Positions 15,982 to 25,128 of a DNA stretch of 64,000 bases are shown one piece after another. Source of the stretch: Parabacteroides chongii. GTDB taxonomy: Bacteria > Bacteroidota > Bacteroidia > Bacteroidales > Tannerellaceae. Under the pieces are notes generated by a model. It made no database searches. It was not told where the DNA came from and saw nothing but the letters and a program-made list of their open reading frames with translations. Position 1 is the first letter of the stretch. Every line of letters begins with the position of its first letter. Both the position numbers and the translations under genes were made by a program. The stretch spans positions 4,372,501 through 4,436,500 of the forward strand of contig NZ_CP120849.1 of the NCBI RefSeq assembly GCF_029581355.1. Reading direction: 5' to 3'.

Positions 15982-16638
15982 ATGAAAAAAGGATTTCTCA
16001 TCGGGATGATTTTTTTGTTGGTACTGCCTGGTTGCGGGTCTATGAGGAATATGAGTTCGGAAGACAGGGCTGGTTTCGGTGCACAGGTCGGTTCTTTTAT
16101 CGGCTGGATGTTTGGCGGGTTGATCGGAGAGGCAATCGATGATGATCGGGGAGGTGAAATCGGTTCGTTCATCGGTACGGCAGTCGGGGGGATTGCCGGA
16201 GCATCTATTGCTGCCAATACGGGTGAAACATATGTAGAGCGGAGTAGACCGGCAAAATATACACCTTCTTCCCATATGCTTCTTCCCGACCTCCGGATTG
16301 AAGATATTTTGCTGGAAGAGGATAGTCTTACCTATAATCAAAAGATCGATGCCGGGGAAACTTGCCGTATCTCTTTCGTGATCATAAATAATAGTTTTCA
16401 GGAAGCAGTAAATGTACTTCCTATAGTGAAAATCAGAGAGGGGCAACATTTGGAAATATCCGATCCAGTCCGGATAGCCAGGGTTTCAAAAGATAAGCCT
16501 GTAACATATGAAGTGACAGTACATGCTTCGCAAGAGTTACAAACGGGTGAAGCTGTTTTCAGTGTACGGCTGGAAGAGGGGCGAGGCAATGGGACGGAAG
16601 AAGAAACCTTTACGGTCGAAACGGTTGGTGTAGATTAA
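15982..16638 (+). CDS. Glycine-zipper lipoprotein
   Basis: A 218-residue lipoprotein. I use the ATG at 15982; an in-frame TTG 9 bases earlier is less likely. The signal peptide ends in LPGC (Cys18). Residues about 32-80 form a glycine zipper (GAQVGSFIGWMFGG... and a second repeat), which packs in membranes, as in the SlyB/YMGG families. The C-terminal half (about 95-218) is an Ig-like beta domain with a predicted exposed surface. It stands alone between the palindrome array and the next gene. Function is unknown; an envelope role is likely. Confidence 0.8.
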   Translation: MKKGFLIGMIFLLVLPGCGSMRNMSSEDRAGFGAQVGSFIGWMFGGLIGEAIDDDRGGEIGSFIGTAVGGIAGASIAANTGETYVERSRPAKYTPSSHMLLPDLRIEDILLEEDSLTYNQKIDAGETCRISFVIINNSFQEAVNVLPIVKIREGQHLEISDPVRIARVSKDKPVTYEVTVHASQELQTGEAVFSVRLEEGRGNGTEEETFTVETVGVD

Positions 16639-16690
16639 TTATTAAGTGATAATTTTGACTATATAAAAGTCCGTGAATTAATAAAATCAT

Positions 16691-16699
16691 TACCTTTGC
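16691..16699 (+). promoter_or_regulatory. -7 promoter box before the desulfidase-like gene
   Basis: TACCTTTGC fits the Bacteroidales -7 consensus TAnnTTTG, 29 bases before the ATG at 16728. No clear -33 box was found at normal spacing. Confidence 0.5.
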
Positions 16700-16727
16700 C
16701 GCAATCTAACGCATAAACATAATTATC

Positions 16728-18017
16728 ATGGATAATACGACAAAATCACAGATAATATCCCTTATACATCAGGAGGTAATTCCTGCTATCGGTTGTACGG
16801 AGCCTGTTGCTGTAGCGTTGGCTGCTGCTAAAGCTACCGAAGTTTTAGGACACTGTCCCGAAAAGATCGAAGTGTTACTGAGTGCAAACATTCTGAAAAA
16901 TGCTATGGGAGTGGGAATTCCCGGAACCGGAATGGTTGGATTGCCTATTGCTGTCGCTTTGGGTACGCTGATCGGAAAGTCGGCTTATGAGCTGGAAGTC
17001 CTGCGGGATATAACCCCGGAGGCGTTGGAAGCCGGGAAAGCTATGATTGACAATAAGATTATCCATATCGCTCTAAAAGAAAATGTAGATAAATTATATA
17101 TAGAAGTAATTTGTACTGCCGGGGAGGAAGCATCCAAGGTCATCATTTGCCACGAGCATACACATATAATATATGTAGAGAAAAACGGAGTGGTGCTGAC
17201 GGATCTGCGAAAAGATATATCCTGCGACGCTGTATGCCATGAAGAAGAACTGAAATTATCCTTCTCTACCGTTTACGAGTTTGCAATGGAAATGCCGCTC
17301 GACGAAATACGTTTTATCCTTGAAACAGCCGACCTGAATAAGAAAGCAGCACAGGCTTCTATAAAAGGTCATTACGGTCATACCGTCAGTAAAACTGTAT
17401 CCGGAGAATACGGACGGAAATATATGGGTGATTCAGCCTATACACATATGTTGACAATGACGGCTGCTGCCTGCGATGCTCGTATGGACGGAGCGATGAT
17501 TCCGGTTATGAGTAACTCCGGTAGTGGAAACCAGGGTATTGCGGCTACATTACCGGTTTTATCTTTTGCTGAAGATATCAATTGTTCGGAAGAGCAGTTG
17601 ATACGTGCCCTGACACTTAGCCATCTGATGGTTATTTATATTAAGCAGAGTCTTGGACGGTTGTCTGCCCTTTGCGGTTGTGTGGTTGCGGCTACCGGTT
17701 CCAGTTGTGGTATTACTTACCTGATGGGCGGTAGTAAGACACAGATCTCGTATGCTATCAAGAATATGATCGGAAATATTACGGGGATGATTTGTGACGG
17801 GGCTAAGCCCAGTTGTGCATTGAAAGTATCGAGTGGTGTTTCTACGGCTATGATCTCTGCGTTGATGGCAATGGAAAATAAGGTTGTAACCCCTGTTGAA
17901 GGTATTATCGACGAAGATGTGGATAAATCTATCTCGAACCTGACAGCAATAGGCTCCCGTGGAATGGAAGAAACAGATAAATTGGTATTAGATATTATGA
18001 CAGGCAAGTCTTGCTAA
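16728..18017 (+). CDS. UPF0597/CyuA-like Fe-S protein (L-cysteine desulfidase or serine dehydratase alpha family)
   Basis: A 429-residue member of the serine-dehydratase-alpha/UPF0597 family. The signature IGCTEP (Cys23) is at the N-terminus, and a later C-x6-C segment (CDGAKPSC) supplies further likely ligands for a 4Fe-4S cluster. In E. coli the related CyuA (YhaM) degrades L-cysteine to pyruvate, ammonia and sulfide; the same reaction is plausible here but not shown. It is a single-gene unit with its own -7 box and a strong terminator at 18043-18080. Confidence 0.85.
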   Translation: MDNTTKSQIISLIHQEVIPAIGCTEPVAVALAAAKATEVLGHCPEKIEVLLSANILKNAMGVGIPGTGMVGLPIAVALGTLIGKSAYELEVLRDITPEALEAGKAMIDNKIIHIALKENVDKLYIEVICTAGEEASKVIICHEHTHIIYVEKNGVVLTDLRKDISCDAVCHEEELKLSFSTVYEFAMEMPLDEIRFILETADLNKKAAQASIKGHYGHTVSKTVSGEYGRKYMGDSAYTHMLTMTAAACDARMDGAMIPVMSNSGSGNQGIAATLPVLSFAEDINCSEEQLIRALTLSHLMVIYIKQSLGRLSALCGCVVAATGSSCGITYLMGGSKTQISYAIKNMIGNITGMICDGAKPSCALKVSSGVSTAMISALMAMENKVVTPVEGIIDEDVDKSISNLTAIGSRGMEETDKLVLDIMTGKSC

Positions 18018-18042
18018 AAGATTGTTTTTGTTCATTACTTTG

Positions 18043-18080
18043 ACCTCTCAACCTCAATTTATTGGGATTGAGAGGTTTTT
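18043..18080 (+). terminator. Rho-independent terminator after the desulfidase-like gene
   Basis: ACCTCTCAACC pairs with GGATTGAGAGGT, followed by a T-rich run (TTTTTTG). The classic hairpin-plus-T-tract layout lies 26 bases after the stop codon. Confidence 0.78.
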
Positions 18081-18247
18081 TGTACCTTATAAGTTCTACT
18101 ATATAAATTTTGTCAATAAATACATCGATAAATTCGATCGGTTTCTGTAACTCTTTCGTGCGTTCAAATGTTTATCTTGTAAAGGCGTTAAGATCATGGA
18201 ATATATGCTGTGTAATATATGATACAGTTTAAGAGGAATGTAGCTCT

Positions 18248-18255
18248 TACTTTTG
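18248..18255 (+). promoter_or_regulatory. -7 promoter box of the acyl-CoA carboxylase operon
   Basis: TACTTTTG matches the Bacteroidales -7 consensus and lies 56 bases before the first gene of the three-gene operon. The 230 bases between the preceding terminator and this gene contain no other recognised element. Confidence 0.5.
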
Positions 18256-18310
18256 TATATGTCACCGTTGTTAAAATTTAAGTTCATCAAACAATAAACC
18301 GACAATCGCC

Positions 18311-19855
18311 ATGAAAGAAAAAATTGAACAATTGGCAGCTCTGAACCATCAGGCAGAGCTGGGAGGCGGCGAAGACCGTATCGCAAAACAACATGCAGCG
18401 GGTAAACTGACTGCCCGTGAAAGAATCGAATTACTTCTTGAAAAAGGAAGCTTTGTCGAAGTCGACAAATTTGTAACCCATCGTTGTACAGAGTTCGGAT
18501 TGGAGAAACAGCGTCCGCTGGGCGATGGGGTAGTGACGGGTTACGGCTTGATAGGTAAACGTACGGTATTTGTCTTTGCCCAGGATTTTACGGTATTCGG
18601 CGGTGCTCTTTCCGAGACATACGCACGGAAGATCTGTAAGATCATGGATATGGCGATGCAACTGGGTGCACCGGTGATCGGTCTGAACGATTCGGGCGGA
18701 GCACGTATCCAGGAGGGTGTACGCTCGCTGGCAGGTTACGCAGAAATCTTTTTGCGCAATTCGATGGCATCGGGAGTTATTCCACAGATCAGTGCGATCA
18801 TGGGACCGTGTGCCGGAGGTGCAGTCTATTCGCCGGCTCTGACCGATTTCATCTTTATGGTGAAAGATTCCAGTTATATGTTTATTACGGGGCCGGAAGT
18901 GGTAAAGAGTGTGACACAGGAAGAAGTGACGATGCAGGAATTGGGAGGCTCGGAAGTGCACAGCAGCCGTTCCGGAGTAGCACATTTCACAGGAGACAAC
19001 GATATGGATTGTATCCTGAAGATACGCGAACTCATGTCATTCCTTCCAAGTAATAATATGGAGGAACCTCCGTTCATCCCGACGACCGACAGCGCGAACC
19101 GGATCGATGAACAGTTGAATAACCTGATTCCGACCAATCCGAATCAGCCTTATGATATGAAAGAATTGATCGAATCGGTTGCCGACGATCATAATTTCTT
19201 TGAAGTACAGGAAGAATATGCCAAGAATATCGTTATCGGATATATCCGGTTGAATGGAAAAACGATCGGTGTTGTAGCCAATCAGCCCGCTGCCCTGGCA
19301 GGAACGTTGGATATAAATGCTTCCGTGAAGGCGGCCCGTTTTGTGCGCTTCTGCGACGCTTTCAATATCCCGTTGTTGACATTGGTGGATGTGCCGGGAT
19401 TCCTTCCGGGTGTTCACCAGGAATATGAAGGTATTATTCGCCACGGGGCAAAATTGCTTTATGCCTATTGTGAAGCGACGGTTCCGAAGGTAACGGTCAT
19501 TACCCGTAAGGCATACGGCGGAGCTTATGATGTGATGAGCTCCAAGCATATCCGCGGTGATATCAATTTCGCTTATCCGACTGCCGAGATCGCTGTCATG
19601 GGACCGGACGGTGCCGTGAATATCCTTTTCCGTAAAGAGTTGAAAAAAGCAGAAGACGTAGAGAAGAAACGCAAGGAATTGCAGGATGATTACCGTGAGA
19701 AATTCGCTAATCCCTACCGGGCAGCCGAACTGGGCTATGTGGACGAGATCATCGAACCGTCGGGAACACGTGCACGCCTGATCCGCAGCTTCGAACTGCT
19801 GGCTAATAAGCGGCAATCCAATCCACCGAAGAAACATTCCAATTTACCACTTTAA
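18311..19855 (+). CDS. Acyl-CoA carboxylase, carboxyltransferase (beta) subunit
   Basis: A 514-residue carboxyltransferase of the propionyl-CoA carboxylase beta/methylmalonyl-CoA decarboxylase alpha family. It has the two crotonase-like halves, with the oxyanion-hole Gly pairs in GGARIQEGV (N half) and the [12 protein letters not shown] and [11 protein letters not shown] segments (C half). Together with the next two genes it makes a complete biotin-dependent carboxylase. Because a biotin carboxylase gene is adjacent and no sodium-pump beta subunit is seen, ATP-driven carboxylation (propionyl- or acetyl-CoA) is more likely than decarboxylation. It is the first gene of the operon; 13 bases separate it from accC. 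Confidence 0.92.
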   Translation: MKEKIEQLAALNHQAELGGGEDRIAKQHAAGKLTARERIELLLEKGSFVEVDKFVTHRCTEFGLEKQRPLGDGVVTGYGLIGKRTVFVFAQDFTVFGGALSETYARKICKIMDMAMQLGAPVIGLNDSGGARIQEGVRSLAGYAEIFLRNSMASGVIPQISAIMGPCAGGAVYSPALTDFIFMVKDSSYMFITGPEVVKSVTQEEVTMQELGGSEVHSSRSGVAHFTGDNDMDCILKIRELMSFLPSNNMEEPPFIPTTDSANRIDEQLNNLIPTNPNQPYDMKELIESVADDHNFFEVQEEYAKNIVIGYIRLNGKTIGVVANQPAALAGTLDINASVKAARFVRFCDAFNIPLLTLVDVPGFLPGVHQEYEGIIRHGAKLLYAYCEATVPKVTVITRKAYGGAYDVMSSKHIRGDINFAYPTAEIAVMGPDGAVNILFRKELKKAEDVEKKRKELQDDYREKFANPYRAAELGYVDEIIEPSGTRARLIRSFELLANKRQSNPPKKHSNLPL

Positions 19856-19868
19856 TACGCGAACGATT

Positions 19869-21380
19869 ATGATAAAGAAAGTATTAGTAGCCAATCGCGG
19901 CGAAATTGCGATGCGAATCTTTCGTACCTGCCGCGTAATGAATATACCGACCGTTGCGATCTATACACATGTGGACCGGGGTGCCTTGCATGTACGATAT
20001 GCCGAAGAAGCCTACTGTATCTCGGAAGATGAAACAGACACTTCTTATCTGAAACCCGACCTGATCCTGGCAATCGCCAAGAAAACGGGTGCAGCTATCC
20101 ATCCGGGATATGGTTTTCTTTCGGAAAATGCAGATTTTGCCCGCAGATGTGAAGAAGAAGGCGTCATATTTATCGGACCGAGTGCCGATGTTATTGCCAA
20201 AATGGGGATTAAGACCGAGGCCCGCAAGATCATGAAAGCAGCCGGTGTACCTGTCGTTCCCGGAACAGAAGAGCCGGTTAACAATATAGCCGAAGTCCGC
20301 AAAGTCGCTAAAGAGGTCGGTTATCCGATCATGTTGAAAGCATTGGCTGGCGGAGGTGGTAAAGGTATGCGTCTGGTTCGTGATGAAGAAGGGCTGGAAG
20401 AAGCTTTCCGCCTGTCGCGTTCCGAAGCCGGAAATTCATTCGGGAATGATGCTATTTACATTGAAAAATATATTGAGAATCCGCATCATATCGAAGTACA
20501 GGTTTTGGGAGATAAATATGGGAATGTGATCCATCTCTATGAGCGTGAATGCTCTATCCAGCGCCGTAACCAGAAAGTGATCGAGGAATCTCCGTCACCA
20601 TTTGTGAAGGAAGAGACACGTAAGAAGATGTTGGCTGTGGCGGTGGAAGCCTGTAAGAAGATCGGTTATTATAGTGCCGGGACATTGGAATTTATGATGG
20701 ATAAAGACCAGAATTTCTATTTTCTGGAAATGAATACCCGTCTGCAGGTGGAACATCCGGTGACGGAAGAGGTTACGGGTGTCGATCTGGTACGCGATAT
20801 GATCCTGGTAGCTGCCGGTAATCCGTTGCCATACAAACAGGAAGATGTGGAGTTCAGAGGGGCGGCTATCGAATGCCGTATCTATGCGGAAGACCCGGAG
20901 AATAACTTTATGCCTTCGCCGGGTGTCATCAAGGTTCGTGAAGCGCCCGAAGGACGTAATGTGCGTTTGGACAGTGCCGCGTATGCCGGATTTGAAGTCT
21001 CTTTGCATTACGACCCGATGATAGCCAAGTTGTGTACCTGGGGACGTAACCGTGAATCTGCTATCTCCAATATGGCACGTGCCTTGCGGGAATATAAGAT
21101 TCTGGGGATTAAAACGACGATCCCGTTCCATCAGCGTGTCTTGCGTAACGAGACGTTCCTGAAAGGGAATTACGATACGACTTTTATCGATACCAAATTC
21201 GATAAGGAAGATCTGAAACGTCGTCAGAACAACGATCCGCTGGTTGCCGTGATTGCTGCGGCCATCAAGCATTTCGAACAGGAGAAGGAGGCCTCTGCCC
21301 GTATGACAACAGTCCCGTTGGTAGGCGAGTCTTTATGGAAATATTACGGTAAACTGCAGATGACTGCCAATAACTATTAA
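19869..21380 (+). CDS. accC: Biotin carboxylase subunit of acyl-CoA carboxylase
   Basis: A 503-residue biotin carboxylase with the ATP-grasp fold. The glycine-rich ATP loop GGGGKGMRLV (about residue 163), the EMNTRLQVEHPVTEE active-site segment (about residue 290) and the C-terminal biotin carboxylase domain are clear. It carboxylates biotin on the carrier encoded next, using ATP and bicarbonate. The length is slightly above E. coli AccC (449), with a C-terminal extension of about 45 residues as seen in acyl-CoA carboxylase alpha chains. The next gene follows after 15 bases, with AGGAGG before its start. Confidence 0.92.
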   Translation: MIKKVLVANRGEIAMRIFRTCRVMNIPTVAIYTHVDRGALHVRYAEEAYCISEDETDTSYLKPDLILAIAKKTGAAIHPGYGFLSENADFARRCEEEGVIFIGPSADVIAKMGIKTEARKIMKAAGVPVVPGTEEPVNNIAEVRKVAKEVGYPIMLKALAGGGGKGMRLVRDEEGLEEAFRLSRSEAGNSFGNDAIYIEKYIENPHHIEVQVLGDKYGNVIHLYERECSIQRRNQKVIEESPSPFVKEETRKKMLAVAVEACKKIGYYSAGTLEFMMDKDQNFYFLEMNTRLQVEHPVTEEVTGVDLVRDMILVAAGNPLPYKQEDVEFRGAAIECRIYAEDPENNFMPSPGVIKVREAPEGRNVRLDSAAYAGFEVSLHYDPMIAKLCTWGRNRESAISNMARALREYKILGIKTTIPFHQRVLRNETFLKGNYDTTFIDTKFDKEDLKRRQNNDPLVAVIAAAIKHFEQEKEASARMTTVPLVGESLWKYYGKLQMTANNY

Positions 21381-21395
21381 AAGGAGGATCTGATT

Positions 21396-21920
21396 ATGTC
21401 AAAAGCATTAGCAACCTATTTTGCAACAGTAAATGATATGCCCGACACCGAATTCAAGGTGGAAATACTGGAAGACGGCCCGGTAAAGAAAGTCTCCGTA
21501 AACGGCAAGATATATAATGTGGATTATAATGTGGGAGGGGATAGCATCTATTCCATCATCCTCAATCATAAATCGCACGGTGTCCAGATATCCAATATAT
21601 CCGACGATGTGTACGAAGTTAAGAATAAAGGCGATTATTTCCAGGTTCAGGTAATCGACGAACTGAAGAAGATGCGCCTGTCGCGTATCCAGTCGGTGGC
21701 TGTCGGCCGTCAGGTGATCACTGCACAGATGCCGGGCGTGATCCTGAAAGTGAATGTGAAACCCGGCGATGAAGTGACTGCCGGAACTCCGCTTTGTGTA
21801 TTGGTTGCCATGAAGATGGAAAACGAGATACGCAGCCCGATAGACGGGGTCGTGAAGGAGGTTTATATTACCGGTGGCGACAAAGTCGCTGTCAACGACA
21901 AAATGTTGGTGGTCGAATAA
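21396..21920 (+). CDS. Biotin carboxyl carrier protein of acyl-CoA carboxylase
   Basis: A 174-residue protein. The C-terminal lipoyl/biotinyl domain (about 105-174) has the biotin attachment motif VAMKMEN with Lys140 as the acceptor. The N-terminal 100 residues probably bind the carboxylase partner. A strong ribosome-binding site (AAGGAGGATCTG) precedes the ATG, unusual in this phylum. It is the last gene of the three-gene operon and is followed by a clear terminator. Confidence 0.92.
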   Translation: MSKALATYFATVNDMPDTEFKVEILEDGPVKKVSVNGKIYNVDYNVGGDSIYSIILNHKSHGVQISNISDDVYEVKNKGDYFQVQVIDELKKMRLSRIQSVAVGRQVITAQMPGVILKVNVKPGDEVTAGTPLCVLVAMKMENEIRSPIDGVVKEVYITGGDKVAVNDKMLVVE

Positions 21921-21930
21921 GTGCTATTAT

Positions 21931-21970
21931 AAAATCCGTATTTCTCAGAAAGAGGGGTACGGATTTTTAT
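21931..21970 (+). terminator. Terminator of the acyl-CoA carboxylase operon
   Basis: AAAATCCGTA (21931-21940) pairs with TACGGATTTT (21958-21967), with more T residues after it. It lies 11 bases after the last stop codon. Confidence 0.78.
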
Positions 21971-22021
21971 TTGTCATAATTGTAAAAAGATTAGGTTCAT
22001 GTAATGTTAAGCCTTTAATAT

Positions 22022-22055
22022 TTTGGCTTGCATAATAAAATAATGCCTATATTCG
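22022..22055 (+). promoter_or_regulatory. Candidate promoter of the DUF4925-type lipoprotein gene
   Basis: A TTTG box (22022-22025) and TATATTCG (22048-22055, one mismatch to TAnnTTTG), separated by 22 bases. The gene starts at 22122 after a 66-base AT-rich leader. Confidence 0.42.
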
Positions 22056-22121
22056 CGGCGACTAACTAAAAATATTTTATTCTTAGTTAAAGACGTTTGT
22101 TTATTAAAAAAAAGAGAGTTT

Positions 22122-23219
22122 ATGAAGAAAAGTTTTTTGTATTTGTTTACCGTGCTATGTACGTTAAGCTTCTTCACCGCTTGTAGCGATGACGATGATC
22201 CAAAGGATCCGAATGTGTTGGATGTTAATGCTTCTTATTCCGGCGATAAATTAAGCCTGAAGTATAGTGACGAAATGTTATTAGGTAAAGAAATTTCATT
22301 TGATACAAAAGATGGAAAGACGGCAACTATCACAATGAAAGGGACTTTCGATATGAGTTCGATCACTGATCTGATCGGTGGAGGTTCGAAAGCGAATTTT
22401 ATTCCAAGTCTTGCTCCGGGTGTTATTCCTGGTGAAACGGTTACTACTTTGAATAACGTAGCCTTGACTCTGTCTGGTGAAACTTATACATTTGAAGGTA
22501 CTGATGAGTCTAATGGACGTACAGTAAAATACACGGGTGAAGTAAAGAAAGACATGCTGACCATGGCTGTGAATGTAACCATGCCGACAAATCCGTTAAC
22601 GGAAGGTAAATTGTGGAAAATGACAGGTTCTGTCTTTGCTTGGAAATCTAGTGAAAAGTTGCCGATCGGAGATGGTGGATGGGAAACAGAAAATGCAGCT
22701 GCACTATTGAATCAAATGTTTATCTCTCCGGAATTGATGAAGGTGCTGGCTGATGTTACTTTTTTACCAGATGGAAATGTCGTTGCTACATATGGGAAAG
22801 ATGGCTTGAAATCGCCTATCAATCTGGCAAACTATTATATCAAAAGTAGTAAACTGTATGTTACACTGAACATCGACATGATTATTATGACAGCTACGAA
22901 AGCTAACAATGCCGATTTGATGGAACTGGTAACAGCATTGCTTCAAACTCCTTTGATGGGCGCACTGAGCGAAGGTTTCCCGTTGAACTATACAGTTGAA
23001 AACGGTGTTGCCACTATATCTCTCGACCAAGAATTCATCCTGCCGATCTTGAAAGTTCTTTTAAGCAGTAAATATGTAACAGATATGATTGGCGAACTGA
23101 TTGCAAGTAATCCGGATATGGCTGCAATGGCCCCGATGATACAGGCTATTCTAGGGGAACTACCAGCTGTTTTGGAAGGAACTACAGAATTAACATTCGG
23201 TTTGACTTTGCAAAAATAA
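22122..23219 (+). CDS. DUF4925-like surface lipoprotein
   Basis: A 365-residue lipoprotein with signal peptide and acylated Cys21, followed by the acidic SDDDD run that acts as a surface-export signal for Bacteroidales lipoproteins. The body has lipocalin-like beta segments in the first 170 residues and a more helical second half with repeated leucine-rich patches; this is the pattern of DUF4925 proteins. Function is unknown. It has its own promoter region and terminator. The signal sequence is very similar in layout to that of the next gene, suggesting a shared export route. Confidence 0.75.
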   Translation: MKKSFLYLFTVLCTLSFFTACSDDDDPKDPNVLDVNASYSGDKLSLKYSDEMLLGKEISFDTKDGKTATITMKGTFDMSSITDLIGGGSKANFIPSLAPGVIPGETVTTLNNVALTLSGETYTFEGTDESNGRTVKYTGEVKKDMLTMAVNVTMPTNPLTEGKLWKMTGSVFAWKSSEKLPIGDGGWETENAAALLNQMFISPELMKVLADVTFLPDGNVVATYGKDGLKSPINLANYYIKSSKLYVTLNIDMIIMTATKANNADLMELVTALLQTPLMGALSEGFPLNYTVENGVATISLDQEFILPILKVLLSSKYVTDMIGELIASNPDMAAMAPMIQAILGELPAVLEGTTELTFGLTLQK

Positions 23220-23242
23220 ACCAGGTATTTCGATTTTATAGT

Positions 23243-23283
23243 AAAGAGGAGGATGTGTAAACCCACAATCCTCCTCTTTTTGT
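23243..23283 (+). terminator. Terminator between the two lipoprotein genes
   Basis: AAAGAGGAGGAT (from 23243) pairs with ATCCTCCTCTTT (ending 23279), followed by T residues. The stem is 12 bp and GC-rich. Confidence 0.8.
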
Positions 23284-23404
23284 TTATATGAATCTATTTT
23301 AACAGAATCCGGATTCTGTTGTTTTTGATACGATGGCGAGAGTTGATAGATAACTGGAGAAATTCTTGCTTGTCGTATTCGGGAAGATATCCCGAAAAAC
23401 TTCC

Positions 23405-23412
23405 TATCTTCG
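23405..23412 (+). promoter_or_regulatory. -7-like box before the PCMD-type lipoprotein gene
   Basis: TATCTTCG differs by one base from the -7 consensus TAnnTTTG. It lies 57 bases upstream of the start codon at 23469. Confidence 0.4.
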
Positions 23413-23468
23413 TGCATCTAATGAATGATTTATTACTAATTAAAAGGTATTAGTTTACTTACAAATTT

Positions 23469-24938
23469 ATGAAAACAAAATTACTTTATTTTTTTAGCAT
23501 GCTTTGCATGTTCGGCCTGTTTTCGGCTTGTAGTGATGACGATAAGGTGGAACCTATCGGAACTGAATTTGATGGTGTTTACAAAGGAACACTCGACGTA
23601 GACCTCGACGGAACGAAAGTAGGAGAAAATCTTCCACAAAAAATGTATGTAACCAAAGTTGGCGACAACCAAATCAAGATGGAACTGAAGAACTTCAGTT
23701 TTGGGGCGATGGCACTTGGAAACATTTCCGTAGACAAATGTAATGTAGAAAAACAAGGCGATAATGCCTGTAAATTCGACGGCGAAGATACGCTGGATTT
23801 ACCTATTGTTGGCGAATGTAATGTGGTGATGACCGGTACTATTGCCGGTGAAAAACTGGACATGGTTATCAACGTGAAAGCAACCCAGTCGGGTGCAGCT
23901 ATCACAGTGAAGGTTGATTTCAAAGGAACGAAACTGGCAGCAGACCAGAGTTCGGAAGCGAAGATCACAGAGCTTACTTTCGATAGTAAAGAAGTTGTTT
24001 CGCTGCCGGCAATTGACGGAACAAACATAACCTTTATGGTTTCAGATACCATCAAGGCGGAAGAATTAGCCGCATTGGTTCCTACCATCAAGATTTCCGA
24101 TAAAGCAACGATCACTCCGGCAAGCGGTGTGGCGCAGGATTTCTCTAAACCTGTCACTTATACGGTTATTTCGGAAGATGGAATCACGACGACAACTTAT
24201 ACCGTTTCTGTAGCAGGTAAAATGCAGAAATATTCGTTAGACGAATGGGTGAATAAGGGTACCGGTAAAGCGGCTTATCAGACTCCGTATCCGGATGATA
24301 AATTGGCGACAAGCAGTGCTGGTGCCAGCTATTTGGCATTATTTGGCTATACAGACGAATTTCCGGTTGTTCCAACAGAAGACGCTGTTAAAGGTATGGC
24401 AGCGAAACTGACGACAAAGAATACATCGGATATTTCTTTAGCACCTGCTATTACTTCCGGTTCTCTGTATACCGGACGTTTTGCAATCGATCCTTTTAAT
24501 CAGTTAAACAGCACGAAATTCGGTATTATGTGTGATAAGAAACCGTTACTTTTTAACGGATACTATAAATATACTCCGGGCGAATTGTTCCTCGATGGTT
24601 CTGATAAAAAGAATATTGTAGAACATCCGGAATTAACGGACGAATGCAGTATAAAGGGTGTTTTGTATGAAGTAGCTGACGAAAGCGAAACGTTGACTGG
24701 TCTGAACATCGGCAATTCCGAAAAGATTGTAGCTGTAGCATCACTGGCTGACGGAACAGCAAAAGCGGAATATACTCCTTTCAGTCTCGAATTTAAATTC
24801 CTGACAGGCAAGACCTATGATTCGACTAAATTGTATAAGCTGGCACTGATCTTTTCTTCCAGCAGCAAAGGTGATGCTTTCCAGGGGGCTCCCGGAAGTA
24901 CATTGTATATAGATGAATTAGAGGTTGTTTTTGAATAA
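23469..24938 (+). CDS. Multidomain surface lipoprotein (calycin-like plus PCMD-like domain)
   Basis: A 489-residue lipoprotein with Cys21 and SDDD export signal. Residues about 30-155 form a lipocalin/calycin-like beta domain. Residues about 160-250 resemble the short Ig-like DUF5018 repeat (with PVTYTVISEDGITTTTYTVSV). Residues 250-489 match the layout of the putative carbohydrate-metabolism (PCMD) domain ending in LYIDELEVVFE. Such proteins are thought to bind glycans on the cell surface, but this is inference. It stands alone, with its own promoter-like box upstream. Confidence 0.78.
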   Translation: MKTKLLYFFSMLCMFGLFSACSDDDKVEPIGTEFDGVYKGTLDVDLDGTKVGENLPQKMYVTKVGDNQIKMELKNFSFGAMALGNISVDKCNVEKQGDNACKFDGEDTLDLPIVGECNVVMTGTIAGEKLDMVINVKATQSGAAITVKVDFKGTKLAADQSSEAKITELTFDSKEVVSLPAIDGTNITFMVSDTIKAEELAALVPTIKISDKATITPASGVAQDFSKPVTYTVISEDGITTTTYTVSVAGKMQKYSLDEWVNKGTGKAAYQTPYPDDKLATSSAGASYLALFGYTDEFPVVPTEDAVKGMAAKLTTKNTSDISLAPAITSGSLYTGRFAIDPFNQLNSTKFGIMCDKKPLLFNGYYKYTPGELFLDGSDKKNIVEHPELTDECSIKGVLYEVADESETLTGLNIGNSEKIVAVASLADGTAKAEYTPFSLEFKFLTGKTYDSTKLYKLALIFSSSSKGDAFQGAPGSTLYIDELEVVFE

Positions 24939-24974
24939 GATACTATTCACGAAATGATGTTGCGTCAAAACAAA

Positions 24975-25082
24975 TAAACCGGACGCAGACTACATAGAAG
25001 AGCACAGATTATCGCAGATTTATTTTATAATTAAATATCTGCGTAACTCTGTGCTCGTCTGCGTTATCTGCGTCCGGTAAAT
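24975..25082. repeat. Long imperfect inverted repeat (REP/MITE-like)
   Basis: Outer arms: ACCGGACGCAGA-like sequence at 24977-24989 against TCTGCGTCCGGT at 25067-25078. Inner arms: AGCACAGATTATCGCAGA (25001-25018) against TCTGCGTAACTCTGTGCT (25038-25055), imperfect. The element lies between two convergent genes. Related CGCAGATT-type repeats are common between genes in Bacteroidales, from general knowledge. Confidence 0.6.
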
Positions 25083-25128
25083 CCCGTTTTTGACATACTT
25101 TCCCGTTTTGCTATGAAAGCCTTTTTGA

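Noticed and set aside
16728..18017. Considered as a classical L-serine dehydratase
   Set aside because: It is a single-chain UPF0597-type protein without the beta domain of SdaA; cysteine desulfidase-like is the better description.
18311..21920. Considered as a sodium-pumping methylmalonyl-CoA decarboxylase
   Set aside because: A biotin carboxylase is present and no membrane beta subunit or gamma/delta subunit is found in the operon, so an ATP-driven carboxylase fits better.
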